From positions 686,950 through 750,949 of the forward strand of contig NZ_CM000776.2 of NCBI RefSeq assembly GCF_000162575.1: DNA of 64,000 nucleotides. Direction: 5' to 3'. Under the pieces are notes generated by a model that worked only from the letters and a program-made list of their open reading frames with translations, was not told the DNA's origin and made no database searches. The stretch comes from Helicobacter canadensis MIT 98-5491 (GTDB lineage Bacteria; Campylobacterota; Campylobacteria; Campylobacterales; Helicobacteraceae). Positions 52,545 through 62,341 of this stretch are shown here, piece by piece. The first letter of the stretch is position 1. The number at the start of each line of letters is the position of its first letter. The position numbers and the translations under genes are program-made.

Positions 52545-55310
52545 TTAGAATCTATATTTTACTCCAATGTTACCATTGAGATAAGTTTCATTTTTAGAAT
52601 CTACTTTACCTGCTAAGATTTGTTTAGCACCAATTCCTGCATTTAAAGATAAAGAATCATTGATAGCGATGTTACCACCAACGATAAGTTGTCCATAAGT
52701 TTTCTTTTTCTCAGCAGAAGCGATTCTAAAGCTTGTAGTTGAACCAGCAAATCTACCTACATAATCATCTCCATTATTGATTACATATTGTTCAATTTTT
52801 GGAGTGATAAACAAGTAAGATGATTCACTGAAGTATTTTCTACTTTCTAAACCTACTTCTAAGCTTACAGAGTTGTTAGTATTAGATCGAACATGTTGAG
52901 CTAAAATACTTCCTTTCTCTGTATAATCAGGTGTATAAGAATAATAGTAATTTGCTCCTGCAAATGGTTTTAAGAACCAGCTATTGCTAAGATCAAATAC
53001 TTTACCTACATTTGCACTTAATCCAAAGAATTTTTGATCAAAGTCTGAAGTGTTGATACCAGCAATGCTTGTAACATCTTGATCAGTTTTACCTAGTTGT
53101 CCATAAGCTTTTAAGTTTAATTCCCAAGTTGGAGCAATTTTAATTTGAGAGTAAATACCCAATTGGAAGTTATCAGAATCTTGTTTTAAGAGTTTGTCTT
53201 GTAATTCTGCATTTGCATAAGTGAAATAAACACCCACTAAAATATCATCAGTGATATTTTTATCAGCACCTACGCTAATTCCATATACGCCACCTGATTC
53301 TCCATCAATGATATTAGCACCACCAAAAGCATTTGCCCATACTGCTGCATTGTAAGTTTCATAGTATTTATAAGGTGCATCGCTTTGGATAGAAGCAAAT
53401 CTTTCTTTAGAAAGTGATTGGAAAGGATTGTTAGCTCTTGCGATTCTAGAACCAATTGCCATATCATTAGAAACATTAACCGCAGTCATTGCTGATGAAG
53501 AAGCATCTGCAAAGCTTGTAGCACTTCTAGCAGCATCTCTTGTGTCTTTAAAGAATCTTTGGTTAGTAATTACTTGCATTACTTGTTGATTATGAATGTT
53601 AGAGCCTGCAATACTAGATAAGATTCCAAGTGATTCACCTGTATTTCCTGAAGCTTTTGCTGCAGAAACGATTGAAGTTAGTTTATTATTCATATCAAAT
53701 AAAATTCCACCAAAGAGGATATTGTCAGTTCTTATTTTGGTTATTTTTAGAATTTCATCAGCCAATGAATAATCCCCTTGATTAATTTTTGGTGCAAGAG
53801 TTTGCAACATAAGGTCTTTAATGTTAGTTTCTGTAGCAGTATTAATTTTCCCAGCATTTTCTGTAAGGTTAGTGTATCTGTAGGTTAAATCTGTCATAGC
53901 ATCTGCAATGGCTTTAAGTTCAGTAGTAGTAGCATTAAGTTCATTTGTTGCTTCATTAAGAAGTTTTCGATTTGTAGCAATCTTGTCATTTTCGGTATCG
54001 ATTTGTTTTTGAATTTCTTCTTTTTTTGCCACATCTGTTGCCGCTACAAGTTGATCATTAAGTTTTTTGACTTGTTCTTCTGCTACTTTGATTGTATTTT
54101 CTAAACCAACTTTTTGAGAATCTAGCATTCCTTTTTTAGTTTCTAAATTCCATTGTATTGTATTTAATTGTTCTTTTGCTTTTGTGATATAGCCTTGTTC
54201 TGTCTTAATGAGACTTGTGGTAATATTTTTAAGGCTTGTTAAATCATCTTTGGCAAAATCTTCACTAAGTTGCCCATTAATATAAAGGGTTTTGCCATCC
54301 TCTGAAAGATTGAGTGTATAAGTTACGCCATCTAAAGAGTTGGTGTTTGTAATTTCAACAACAAATGTATAAGGTTTTAAGATAGTTGGTTTAGTAAGCA
54401 ATGAAGAAATATATTTAAAGTAATAGATTGTTCCTATTTCGTTACTTGTTAGGACATCATTGTTGAATTTATCCGCATGGATAATATTCATTTGTCCAAG
54501 TGGTAAGTCAGCACTAAAAAATCCAAATTTACTATTTGTAATATTTGCTTCTTGATTTACATAGATCCCCCAATCTGTAAAATTCCAAGTAGATAATATA
54601 GAGTTATAGTAGTCAGGTTGGTTTGAATCAACGCTTGGTAATGTTCCATTTTGGGTAGCAGTTTGTGCCCCCGCATTAAATTGAAAATGACTATTTGCCA
54701 TAGTTAGATTTTTTTCAACATTAACCTTTCCGAGTTGCAACAAATGAACATCGCTATCATTGCCTAGAAAATTTGCATTACCTTTGATATTTAAATCATG
54801 CCCTATGACACTCAATAAAGCATTATTCTGAAATGTGGCATCACCTACAATATTAGAATCTTTATAAATTCCAACTAATGATCCATCAAATATAACTTGC
54901 TTAGCATTAATATTAAAAGAAAAAGCTTGACCAGATGGGGATATTCCACCTATGTCTGGGACTGCATTGGAAATTTCATCTGGATAGTATCCGCCAATAG
55001 GTTCTGTAATTGTAACTTTGTTAGCAGTTATATCAAGATTCTGAAGGGTGTTTGTTTCTGATCTAATCTGTGTCGCATCAAATCCTAAAGTTAAATCCGC
55101 ATTAACATTATTAAATTGCCAATTTCCTTTTACATTCTCTTTAAAATTATTTTTAAAAGTTGTGCTATCTATAACAGAAGCAGTAGTGATTGTTTGTATG
55201 CTGCTTCCTGTGTTATTTTGATTGCCACTCGCTGCCATAGCACTGCTTGATAAGGCAGCAACTACACCTAAGCTTGTCAAAACTCGACTTGCTGCGATTG
55301 AAATTTTCAT
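52545..55310 (-). CDS. VacA-type autotransporter outer-membrane protein
   Basis: A 921-residue type V secreted protein. The signal peptide ends at AMA (residues 24-26). Residues 30-350 are rich in Asn, Thr and short strands (ADLTLGFDATQIRSETNT), fitting a beta-helical passenger; residues about 365-475 are strongly helical with heptads (EEQVKKLNDQLVAATDVAKK), a coiled coil uncommon in this family. The C-terminal beta-barrel (about 655-921) begins with YNAAVWANAFGGANI and ends in VKYRF, the outer-membrane insertion signal. The gene has AAGGAG before its ATG and a 13-base poly-G tract about 40 bases upstream. Adhesin or toxin function cannot be told. Confidence 0.88.
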   Translation of the reverse strand: MKISIAASRVLTSLGVVAALSSSAMAASGNQNNTGSSIQTITTASVIDSTTFKNNFKENVKGNWQFNNVNADLTLGFDATQIRSETNTLQNLDITANKVTITEPIGGYYPDEISNAVPDIGGISPSGQAFSFNINAKQVIFDGSLVGIYKDSNIVGDATFQNNALLSVIGHDLNIKGNANFLGNDSDVHLLQLGKVNVEKNLTMANSHFQFNAGAQTATQNGTLPSVDSNQPDYYNSILSTWNFTDWGIYVNQEANITNSKFGFFSADLPLGQMNIIHADKFNNDVLTSNEIGTIYYFKYISSLLTKPTILKPYTFVVEITNTNSLDGVTYTLNLSEDGKTLYINGQLSEDFAKDDLTSLKNITTSLIKTEQGYITKAKEQLNTIQWNLETKKGMLDSQKVGLENTIKVAEEQVKKLNDQLVAATDVAKKEEIQKQIDTENDKIATNRKLLNEATNELNATTTELKAIADAMTDLTYRYTNLTENAGKINTATETNIKDLMLQTLAPKINQGDYSLADEILKITKIRTDNILFGGILFDMNNKLTSIVSAAKASGNTGESLGILSSIAGSNIHNQQVMQVITNQRFFKDTRDAARSATSFADASSSAMTAVNVSNDMAIGSRIARANNPFQSLSKERFASIQSDAPYKYYETYNAAVWANAFGGANIIDGESGGVYGISVGADKNITDDILVGVYFTYANAELQDKLLKQDSDNFQLGIYSQIKIAPTWELNLKAYGQLGKTDQDVTSIAGINTSDFDQKFFGLSANVGKVFDLSNSWFLKPFAGANYYYSYTPDYTEKGSILAQHVRSNTNNSVSLEVGLESRKYFSESSYLFITPKIEQYVINNGDDYVGRFAGSTTSFRIASAEKKKTYGQLIVGGNIAINDSLSLNAGIGAKQILAGKVDSKNETYLNGNIGVKYRF

Positions 55311-55342
55311 TCATTCTCCTTAAAATAATAAAATGAGATATT

Positions 55343-55348
55343 ATTATG
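55343..55348 (-). promoter_or_regulatory. Candidate -10 box next to the poly-G tract
   Basis: CATAAT on the minus strand, starting two bases after the G tract and 33 bases before the ATG. If used, tract length would set the distance to upstream promoter elements. Confidence 0.3.
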
Positions 55349-55349
55349 T

Positions 55350-55362
55350 CCCCCCCCCCCCC
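55350..55362 (-). repeat. Poly-G tract (13) upstream of the autotransporter gene
   Basis: Thirteen C on the plus strand, hence thirteen G in the sense of the autotransporter, ending 40 bases before its ATG. It lies outside the coding region, so length changes would alter promoter spacing or the mRNA leader rather than the reading frame. Confidence 0.85.
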
Positions 55363-55419
55363 TTATTTTTTGCTTAAAATGAGAAATATTTATGATTTAT
55401 ATTAATTTTAGCTATTGGG

Positions 55420-55425
55420 ATTATA
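55420..55425 (-). promoter_or_regulatory. Candidate distal -10 box for the autotransporter gene
   Basis: A perfect TATAAT on the minus strand about 58 bases upstream of the G tract. If this is the active promoter, the G tract falls in the 5' untranslated leader. Confidence 0.35.
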
Positions 55426-55616
55426 AAAATAGTGTTGGGAGTTTTTTATATTAACTATAGAGTTGTTTGTTTGGGTTTGAGAGAGTTAGATTTATAAGCA
55501 GATATTTGTAGGTTTCAGCCCTTTTGAATCGAAAGCCTAATTTAAATTCTTTTTTAATCATTTTAATAAAATAAATAAAAATAGAATCAGCAAAAATAGT
55601 GGAGTGGTAGGAAGTC

Positions 55617-56837
55617 TTATAGGAGTAAGACTTCAATTGATTCGCCTTTTTTGGTTTGATTTTCTAGGATTGCTAAGCCAACCCTTGAATCATCTAAAGG
55701 GCAGAAATTATTTAAAATAGCACTTTGAAAGTCTTTTTTGCCAAGAAAATCAATGCTAAAAATCCCTGCTTGATTCCTTACATTGCACACTCTAAATTCT
55801 AATCTTGAATCATTTTTTTGTAAATCTTCATCTAAGGTTACTTGAATGGATTCTTGGTGAGGTTTGCTGCCACAAAGTTTTACTAAAATGATTTTTGCAA
55901 AAAGTTCAAAAGTTACCAAGGTGGAGTTTGGAAAACCTGGTAATCCAAAAAACTGCTTCCCTCCAAAATGCGCATAAAGTATATGCTGACCTGGTTTAAT
56001 GCGCACTCCTCTAAAAACTACTTGTTCTTCTTGCTGTTGTGAAATTTGTCTAATAAAATCATAATCTCCAACACTTGCACCCCCTGTAGAGAGAATCAAA
56101 TCGCATTCGCTTAGTGCAGTTTGGAGGCAAGATTGGATTTGCTCTTTATTATCTTTTAAGATGGGATATAACTTTGGGATTCCGCCGTTTTCTAGAATCT
56201 TTGCATAAAGCAAATGCCCATTTGTATTGTAAATGGAGTTTGGCAAATCACTATTTTCTCCAAGCTCTACAATTTCATTTCCATTGACTAAAATCCCTAC
56301 TTTTGGTCTTTCATAGACTTCGACAAAGACTTGATTAAGACTTGCTAAAAGTCCGATATGATGAGAGTTTATTTTCGTGCCTTTTGAGAGAAGTTTTTCG
56401 CCTTTTTTATAGTTGTCGCCTTTTTTGCGGATGAATTCTCCTATTTTTGGAATCTGCTTGATAATAAGACGATTATCCTTGACTTCTACCCATTCTATTG
56501 GCACGAGCATATCGGCGTTTTTTGGGATTGCTGCACCAGTGAAAGTTTTTATCGCACAAGGTTTGTTGGTTGGAAGTTCTAAGATTTCTTTATTTCCTGC
56601 GGGGTTTTCTTGCAAGATTTCAAAACTTTCATTAGCATTTTTTGCCATAACAGAATAAATCGCATATCCATCCATATTGGAGAGATTAAGTGCTGGCATA
56701 TCGCTAGGAGCAAAAATATCTTGTGAGAGAATTCTATTTAAAGATTCATGTAAAAAAACTCTCTCTATACCTTTGGGGAAGATGTTTTGTAAGTTTAGGA
56801 TTTCTTTGGCTTGTGTGTATGAGATTTTTTCTTGCAT
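55617..56837 (-). CDS. moeA: Molybdopterin molybdenumtransferase
   Basis: A 406-residue MoeA that inserts molybdate into adenylylated molybdopterin. NLSNMDGYAI, FTGAAIPKNADMLVPIEWVE, SHHIGLLASL, ILVNGNEIVE, STGGASVGDYDFI and FFGLPGFPNSTLVTFELF cover its known active-site segments. It serves molybdoenzymes such as nitrate or formate enzymes. It follows ribA by nine bases on the same strand. Confidence 0.94.
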   Translation of the reverse strand: MQEKISYTQAKEILNLQNIFPKGIERVFLHESLNRILSQDIFAPSDMPALNLSNMDGYAIYSVMAKNANESFEILQENPAGNKEILELPTNKPCAIKTFTGAAIPKNADMLVPIEWVEVKDNRLIIKQIPKIGEFIRKKGDNYKKGEKLLSKGTKINSHHIGLLASLNQVFVEVYERPKVGILVNGNEIVELGENSDLPNSIYNTNGHLLYAKILENGGIPKLYPILKDNKEQIQSCLQTALSECDLILSTGGASVGDYDFIRQISQQQEEQVVFRGVRIKPGQHILYAHFGGKQFFGLPGFPNSTLVTFELFAKIILVKLCGSKPHQESIQVTLDEDLQKNDSRLEFRVCNVRNQAGIFSIDFLGKKDFQSAILNNFCPLDDSRVGLAILENQTKKGESIEVLLL

Positions 56838-56846
56838 AGTTTGCCC

Positions 56847-57434
56847 TTAGAGGAGATGTCCCATTTTTTCTTTTTTGACTTCAAGGTAATGTGCATTATG
56901 TTCATTGCAAGGAATGATAATGGGTGTGCGTTCCACTTCTATAAAATTTGAGAAATAATTAATTTTTGCAGGATTGTTGGTTAGCAGACGGATTTTTTTG
57001 AGATTGTAATATTCTAAAATAGTTTTTACAATCGCATAATCTCTCTCATCACCTTTAAATCCTAATTTTAAATTAGCCTCTAGAGTATCTAGCCCTTCAT
57101 CTTGTAGTGCATAGGCATTAACTTTGTTAAAAAGTCCTATTCCACGACCTTCTTGGCGTAGATAGATTACCATTCCTTGTTCTTTGGAGATGAGCTTTAG
57201 GGCTTCTTGTAATTCTCCACCACAATCGCATTTTAAACTCCCTAGTGCATCTCCAGTTAGGCACTCTGAATGCACTCTAACTAAAGGATTTTGTGGAATT
57301 TCTTTTGTTTTAATAACAAGATGTTCAAGAAGATAAGTTTCATTAGAGATTGTTTTAGTTTCTCTAAAGGAGCGTATTTTAAAATTTCCAAATCTTGTTG
57401 GAAGATTGGCTTCATTTGAAATTTGTATATTCAT
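56847..57434 (-). CDS. ribA: GTP cyclohydrolase II
   Basis: A 195-residue stand-alone RibA for the first step of riboflavin synthesis. The zinc cysteines lie in [20 protein letters not shown], and [12 protein letters not shown] and [13 protein letters not shown] are the substrate-binding segments. No DHBP-synthase domain is fused. Its upstream region holds a divergent promoter area shared with hypB. Confidence 0.95.
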   Translation of the reverse strand: MNIQISNEANLPTRFGNFKIRSFRETKTISNETYLLEHLVIKTKEIPQNPLVRVHSECLTGDALGSLKCDCGGELQEALKLISKEQGMVIYLRQEGRGIGLFNKVNAYALQDEGLDTLEANLKLGFKGDERDYAIVKTILEYYNLKKIRLLTNNPAKINYFSNFIEVERTPIIIPCNEHNAHYLEVKKEKMGHLL

Positions 57435-57528
57435 TATTTTATCCTAATAAGTAAAATGATAATTGCTTTTAAAAAGTGATAATTTAGCCAATTTGCGATA
57501 AAAAAGCAAGAAGTTATTTTATTTTTGA

Positions 57529-57534
57529 TAGAAT
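57529..57534 (+). promoter_or_regulatory. Probable extended -10 element of hypB-hypC
   Basis: TAGAAT preceded by TGA, 35 bases upstream of ATG 57569, in the 134-base divergent gap between ribA and hypB. Confidence 0.45.
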
Positions 57535-57568
57535 CGTTATGAAAATTTCTTAGAATCTAAGGTGTTTT

Positions 57569-58258
57569 ATGGATAATCCTAGTAAAAAAAATATTGAAGT
57601 GAGTATGCGGATTCTTTCAAAAAACGATGAAGAAGCAATCAAATTAAGGCAGTTTTATCAAAATAATGATTTATTTGTGGTGAATCTTATGAGTTCTCCT
57701 GGAAGTGGTAAAACAACTTTGTTAGAAAACATTGCTAAGAATCATTTACTAGATTTTAGTGTTATAGAAGGGGATTTGCAAACCAATCGCGATGCAGAAA
57801 GATTGGCAAAGTATGGAGTGAATGCGTATCAAATTACAACAGGTGAAGCTTGTCATTTAGAGGCATTAATGGTTAAAGATGCCTTGGAGAAGCTAAATCA
57901 ACAAGGGGATTTAAAGAACTTTTTATTTATTGAGAATGTGGGTAATTTGGTTTGTCCTGCAAGTTATGATTTGGGGGCAAATATGAATATTGTTTTGCTT
58001 TCTACTTCAGAAGGTGATGATAAGGTTTTAAAGTATCCTACAATCTTTTTATGTGCAGATGCGGTGGTGATTTCTAAGAGTGATTTAATAGAAGTTTTTG
58101 AATTTCAAATTTCACGAGTTAAAGAGGATTTAGCAAAGCTTAAAAAAGAGATTCCATTGTTTTTAATCTCAAAAAACAACCTTGATTCAATGAAAGAATT
58201 TTGCAACTTTTTAAAATTAAATAAGGAGAAAAATTATGTGTCTAGCCATACCTTCTAA
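57569..58258 (+). CDS. hypB: Hydrogenase nickel-incorporation GTPase
   Basis: A 229-residue GTPase. The P-loop is SPGSGKT (residues 43-49), followed by VIEGDLQTNRDAERL, IENVGNLVCPASYDLG and VISKSDLI. It delivers nickel to hydrogenase and, in Helicobacter, also to urease. The His-rich N-terminal stretch of some HypB proteins is absent, as in H. pylori. It overlaps hypC by 23 bases. Confidence 0.95.
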   Translation: MDNPSKKNIEVSMRILSKNDEEAIKLRQFYQNNDLFVVNLMSSPGSGKTTLLENIAKNHLLDFSVIEGDLQTNRDAERLAKYGVNAYQITTGEACHLEALMVKDALEKLNQQGDLKNFLFIENVGNLVCPASYDLGANMNIVLLSTSEGDDKVLKYPTIFLCADAVVISKSDLIEVFEFQISRVKEDLAKLKKEIPLFLISKNNLDSMKEFCNFLKLNKEKNYVSSHTF

Positions 58259-58502
58259 AGTGATTGCTATTGATTCTAATACCAATACTGCTACATTAGA
58301 TACGCTTGGAGTGACGCGAGAAGCAAGTTTGGATTTAATGAATGAAGAAGTGAATATTGGAGACTATGTGCTTTTGCATATTGGTTATGTGATGGGAAAA
58401 ATTGATGAAGAACAAGCTAAGCTTTCACTAGAGACTTATGAAGAGATTATTAAGTCTATTGAAGAAGAAGAGAGGGAATTGCAAAACGCGAATGCAAAGT
58501 GA
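58236..58502 (+). CDS. hypC: Hydrogenase maturation chaperone
   Basis: An 88-residue HypC/HybG chaperone. The invariant N-terminus MCLAIPSKV provides the cysteine that binds HypD and the hydrogenase large subunit; GDYVLLHIGYVMGKIDEEQA is the second conserved block. A ribosome binding site AAGGAG precedes ATG 58236. A hairpin follows directly. Confidence 0.95.
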   Translation: MCLAIPSKVIAIDSNTNTATLDTLGVTREASLDLMNEEVNIGDYVLLHIGYVMGKIDEEQAKLSLETYEEIIKSIEEEERELQNANAK

Positions 58503-58528
58503 TTTAAGGGAATAATCCCTTAAATTTT
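58502..58528. terminator. Bidirectional terminator between hypC and fumC
   Basis: A perfect 10-bp stem (58502-58511 with 58516-58525), four-base loop, then TTTT on the plus strand and AAAT on the other side. It lies between the convergent hypC and fumC stops. Confidence 0.7.
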
Positions 58529-59918
58529 AAGCTTTAGGTCCAATCATTTTGCTAGGATCAATATATTGATTAAAATCTTCTTCGCTAACTAATCCTAATT
58601 CTTTAGCACTTTCTTTAAGTGAGATTCCTTTTTTGTGAGCATTTTTAGCTACTTTGGCGGCATTTTCATATCCAATGTGTGGATTTAAGGCAGTTACTAA
58701 CATTAATGAATTGTGTAAATTATAATCAATTTTTTCTTTATTAGCAGTGATTCCAGTAGCGCAATGAACATTAAAAGAAAGGATTGAATTGGCTAGTAAA
58801 TCAAGGCTTTGAAGGAAGTTGTAGATAATAACAGGCTTAAAGACATTAAGTTCAAAATTACCTTGACTTGCTGCAAAACCAATGGTTGCATCATTACCCA
58901 TAACTTGCACGGCTACCATTGTAATAGCTTCACATTGCGTAGGATTAACTTTGCCGGGCATTATAGAGCTTCCAGGTTCATTTTCGGGGATATTAATTTC
59001 TCCAAGACCGCATCTAGGACCACTTGCAAGCCAACGAATATCATTGGCAATTTTCATTAAATTAGCAGCTAAGCCTTTCATTGCGCCATGAGTGAAGTTA
59101 ATAGCATCGTGGCTTGTTAGGGCGTGAAATTTGTTGGGACTAGAAACAAATTTTGTGCCTAATAGTTGGCTTAATTCTTCACTTACCATTTCGCTTAATT
59201 GTGGATGTGCATTAAGACCTGTTCCAACGGCTGTTCCACCAATGGCTAATTCCCTTAAGGTAGGTAAAGAAGAAAGAATTTGGGCTTTAGAATGCTCTAG
59301 CATAGAGAGATAACCACTAAATTCTTGACCTAAAGTTAGTGGAGTTGCATCTTGTAAATGTGTCCTACCAATTTTAATAATGTCTTTAAAATCTTCCACT
59401 TTTTGTTTAAAGGTATTTATAAGTGTATCAATTGCAGGAATCAATTTTTTCTCTACTTGTGTAACAGCGACTATGCTCATTGCAGTTGGAAAAGTGTCAT
59501 TAGAGCTTTGAGACATATTAACATGATCATTTGGGTGGATAAGTTTTTCTTTTCTAAAATCACCCCCTAAAATTTCTGTGGCACGATTGGCAATAACTTC
59601 ATTAAGATTCATGTTACTTTGTGTTCCAGAGCCAGTTTGCCAAATTGCTAGTGGGAAATTATCATCAAATTTACCCGCGATAATTTCATCACACGCTTGA
59701 GTAATGGCATTTTTTTTGTCTTCTGGTAATTTTTTAAGTTTGCAATTAACAATTGCAAGAGACTTTTTGAGATTAGCAAAAGCACAAATAAGCTCTTTTG
59801 GCATTTTTTCAATCCCAATTTTAAAATTTTCAAAACTTCGTTGTGTTTGTGCACCCCAGTATTTATCATTAGGAACTTTAACTTCACCCATTGTGTCATG
59901 TTCGATTCTGTAATCCAT
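58527..59918 (-). CDS. fumC: Class II fumarate hydratase
   Basis: A 463-residue fumarase. The signature [13 protein letters not shown] is near the middle-to-C-terminal part, with [13 protein letters not shown] and [20 protein letters not shown] further N-terminal. It interconverts fumarate and malate. I use the ATG giving [14 protein letters not shown], with GGAG upstream, rather than the TTG four codons earlier. Confidence 0.96.
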   Translation of the reverse strand: MDYRIEHDTMGEVKVPNDKYWGAQTQRSFENFKIGIEKMPKELICAFANLKKSLAIVNCKLKKLPEDKKNAITQACDEIIAGKFDDNFPLAIWQTGSGTQSNMNLNEVIANRATEILGGDFRKEKLIHPNDHVNMSQSSNDTFPTAMSIVAVTQVEKKLIPAIDTLINTFKQKVEDFKDIIKIGRTHLQDATPLTLGQEFSGYLSMLEHSKAQILSSLPTLRELAIGGTAVGTGLNAHPQLSEMVSEELSQLLGTKFVSSPNKFHALTSHDAINFTHGAMKGLAANLMKIANDIRWLASGPRCGLGEINIPENEPGSSIMPGKVNPTQCEAITMVAVQVMGNDATIGFAASQGNFELNVFKPVIIYNFLQSLDLLANSILSFNVHCATGITANKEKIDYNLHNSLMLVTALNPHIGYENAAKVAKNAHKKGISLKESAKELGLVSEEDFNQYIDPSKMIGPKA

Positions 59919-60146
59919 ATTAAACTCCAAAATTTAAAATAGTGCTAATATTAAATCCAAAAAATCTATAAAATTTGCTTAGAAATTTTGTTAAAAATTA
60001 TTTAACTTATTAAATTTGGAACTTAATGAGTGATTAAAACTATTTTAATTAAACATTAGTTAAAATCTATAAATCCAAGCGTATTTGGTGGTATCTTTAA
60101 AGATTTTTTAAGGGTGCAAAGTATTTTTATTTAAGGAGAATTGTTA

Positions 60147-61241
60147 ATGTTTGATGGGAAATGTAAAGCGGAATTACAAAAAGCATTGGAGGAAAATAGG
60201 CTTTTAAAAGCTGAAATTCAAAGATTACAAGAGGAAAAAAGAAGTTTGCAGGAGCAAATTGAGACAAGCACTAAAAGTGAAGAGCATAGCAACGATGACA
60301 TTAAAATTTTTAAAGATATGACTTTAGGGTTAGCAAAAAGCTGTAGCACAAATCTTAAAACTTTACAAGATGATTTTGCTAAATCTGTGGATTTACTCTA
60401 TAGTGCTAAAGATTTTGCGACTGAGAATATTAAACATACAACTCAAACTCAAAGTGTTATGATTGAAGGTCTTTCAAATATGACAGCCAAACTTTCTGAT
60501 TTTAATAACATGATTACACAAGTGCAAAATGACTTTACAGCTATCTCTAGTGTTATTTCTCTTATTACCGATATTTCTGATCAAACCAATCTCCTTGCAT
60601 TAAATGCCGCTATTGAAGCAGCAAGGGCAGGGGAACACGGAAGAGGTTTTGCGGTTGTTGCTGATGAGGTTAGAAAATTGGCAGAACGCACACAAAAAGC
60701 AACCAAAGAAATTGAGATGAATATTCAAGTGGTGCAACAAAACTTCTCAGAAGTGCAAACTTCTACCGATGAAATTATTAAAGAAATGGAAGTTTTGGGG
60801 ACACAAAATGAAACTTTAGAAAAAATTCAAAGTTCAGCAGCTCAAATTAGTCAAGGAACACAACAAATTTTAACTACAACTTTTATAGGGCTTGTTAAGC
60901 TTGATCACTTGCTTTTTAAGATTAATGGTTATAGTGCTATCTTTACTGAAGATATGGAAGTTAAGTTTGTTGGTCATCATGATTGTCGTTTGGGTAAATG
61001 GTATGATAGTGGAAATGGAAAAGAAAATTATTCTACATTGCCTAGTTATCCACTTATTGAAGCACCACATCAAGGTGTTCATGATAATATTATTGCGGGT
61101 TATGAAGTTATGAAAAGCCATGGTGGAACTAAAGATTGTATGGAAGAAATTAGTAAATATTTCAAACAGGCAGAAATTGAAAGTAACAATGTAGTGAAAT
61201 ACCTTGATAATCTTGCTGCAGAAAAGAGTGCAACTCTTTAA
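60147..61241 (+). CDS. TlpD-like cytoplasmic methyl-accepting chemotaxis protein with CZB domain
   Basis: A 364-residue chemoreceptor with no transmembrane segment. Residues 1-50 are coiled coil ([19 protein letters not shown]), the signalling tip includes [20 protein letters not shown] (residues near 150-170) and [14 protein letters not shown], and the C-terminal CZB zinc-binding domain shows [13 protein letters not shown] with later histidines. In H. pylori the soluble CZB receptor TlpD senses reactive oxygen and energy. ATG 60147 has AAGGAG upstream; the leading TTG-TTA is not needed. Confidence 0.88.
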   Translation: MFDGKCKAELQKALEENRLLKAEIQRLQEEKRSLQEQIETSTKSEEHSNDDIKIFKDMTLGLAKSCSTNLKTLQDDFAKSVDLLYSAKDFATENIKHTTQTQSVMIEGLSNMTAKLSDFNNMITQVQNDFTAISSVISLITDISDQTNLLALNAAIEAARAGEHGRGFAVVADEVRKLAERTQKATKEIEMNIQVVQQNFSEVQTSTDEIIKEMEVLGTQNETLEKIQSSAAQISQGTQQILTTTFIGLVKLDHLLFKINGYSAIFTEDMEVKFVGHHDCRLGKWYDSGNGKENYSTLPSYPLIEAPHQGVHDNIIAGYEVMKSHGGTKDCMEEISKYFKQAEIESNNVVKYLDNLAAEKSATL

Positions 61242-61253
61242 TTTAGATTAATC

Positions 61254-61284
61254 TTTAAATCTCTCGATTAAAGAGAGATTTAAA
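61254..61284. terminator. Bidirectional terminator between the chemoreceptor and epimerase genes
   Basis: A perfect 12-bp stem (61254-61265 with 61273-61284) around a seven-base loop, AT-rich at its outer ends, between two convergent genes. Confidence 0.7.
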
Positions 61285-61285
61285 A

Positions 61286-62338
61286 TTAGACTTCAAAAAA
61301 TTCTCGATACCATTTTACAAAGTTTTTAATTCCTGTTTGAATGGAAGTGTTAGGTTTATAGTTTAGTTCACTAACTAGATCATCAACATTAGCATAAGTC
61401 GCAGGGACATCCCCAGGCTGCAAAGGAAGCATATTTTTCTTAGCAACTTTCCCAACTTCTTTCTCAATGGCTTCAATAAAATCCATCAGTTTGATGGGAT
61501 TATTATTACCAATATTATAGATTTTGTAAGGAGCTTTTGAGCTATGGGGATCAGGATTTTTTCCATTCCATTGTGGATTTGGAGTAGGGATATTATCAAT
61601 CACTCTTACAACTCCCTCTACAATATCATCAATATAAGTAAAATCTCTTAGCATTTCTCCATGATTAAAAACATCAATAGCCTTGCCTTCCAAAATAGCC
61701 TTAGTAAAGAGAAATAATGCCATATCAGGACGACCCCAAGGACCATAAACGGTAAAAAATCGTAATCCAGTTGTAGGAAGATTAAAAAGATAGGAGTAAG
61801 TGTGAGCCATTAGCTCATTACTTTTTTTGCTTGCTGCATAAAGACTAATAGGGTGATCTACATTGTCGCTTGTGCTAAAGGGCATTGATTCATTAAGTCC
61901 ATAGACTGAAGAGCTTGAAGCATAGGCTAAATGTTTGATATTATGATGTCTGCAAGCTTCTAAAATATTCACAAAACCTACGATATTACTATCAATATAA
62001 GCATATGGATTAACTAAAGAGTAACGCACTCCAGCTTGTGCAGCAAGATTGCAAACCTTATCAAACTTCTCATTTTTAAAAAGTGAAAAAAGATTTTCTC
62101 TATCTTCTAATTTTAAATTAATAAAGCGATAATTGGGGTATTTTTCACTTTGGATAAGAGTATTGTATGAAATTTTTTCTTGAGAGATTCCGGCATTTTT
62201 AAGCCTACCATATTTGATTCTAACATCATAATAATCATTAATGCAGTCAAGCCCAATTACTTCATCTCCTCTTTGAAGGAGTCTTAATGCAAGAAATGAA
62301 CCAATAAATCCTGCTGTTCCTGTAACTAAGATTTTCAT
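61286..62338 (-). CDS. NAD-dependent epimerase, UDP-glucuronate 4-epimerase type
   Basis: A 350-residue short-chain dehydrogenase-type epimerase. [15 protein letters not shown] binds NAD at the N-terminus, [11 protein letters not shown] and [10 protein letters not shown] follow, and YAASKKSNE contains the catalytic Tyr and Lys. [14 protein letters not shown] and the [17 protein letters not shown] stretch are typical of enzymes making UDP-galacturonate from UDP-glucuronate. It may feed uronic acid to capsule or LPS. It overlaps no other gene; three bases separate it from the next. Confidence 0.88.
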   Translation of the reverse strand: MKILVTGTAGFIGSFLALRLLQRGDEVIGLDCINDYYDVRIKYGRLKNAGISQEKISYNTLIQSEKYPNYRFINLKLEDRENLFSLFKNEKFDKVCNLAAQAGVRYSLVNPYAYIDSNIVGFVNILEACRHHNIKHLAYASSSSVYGLNESMPFSTSDNVDHPISLYAASKKSNELMAHTYSYLFNLPTTGLRFFTVYGPWGRPDMALFLFTKAILEGKAIDVFNHGEMLRDFTYIDDIVEGVVRVIDNIPTPNPQWNGKNPDPHSSKAPYKIYNIGNNNPIKLMDFIEAIEKEVGKVAKKNMLPLQPGDVPATYANVDDLVSELNYKPNTSIQTGIKNFVKWYREFFEV

Positions 62339-62341
62339 TTT

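Larger units (their letters stand above)
55311..55616. other. 306-base leader and promoter region of the autotransporter gene
   Basis: Contains, on the minus strand, two possible -10 boxes (CATAAT at 55343-55348 and TATAAT at 55420-55425), the poly-G tract between them, and AT-rich sequence up to the moeA stop. A 61-codon frame on the minus strand (55451-55636) is not convincing. No other gene seen. Confidence 0.5.

Noticed and set aside
55451-55636. 61-codon minus-strand frame between moeA and the autotransporter gene
   Set aside because: No ribosome binding site, no recognised domain, and it overlaps the end of moeA; treated as chance.
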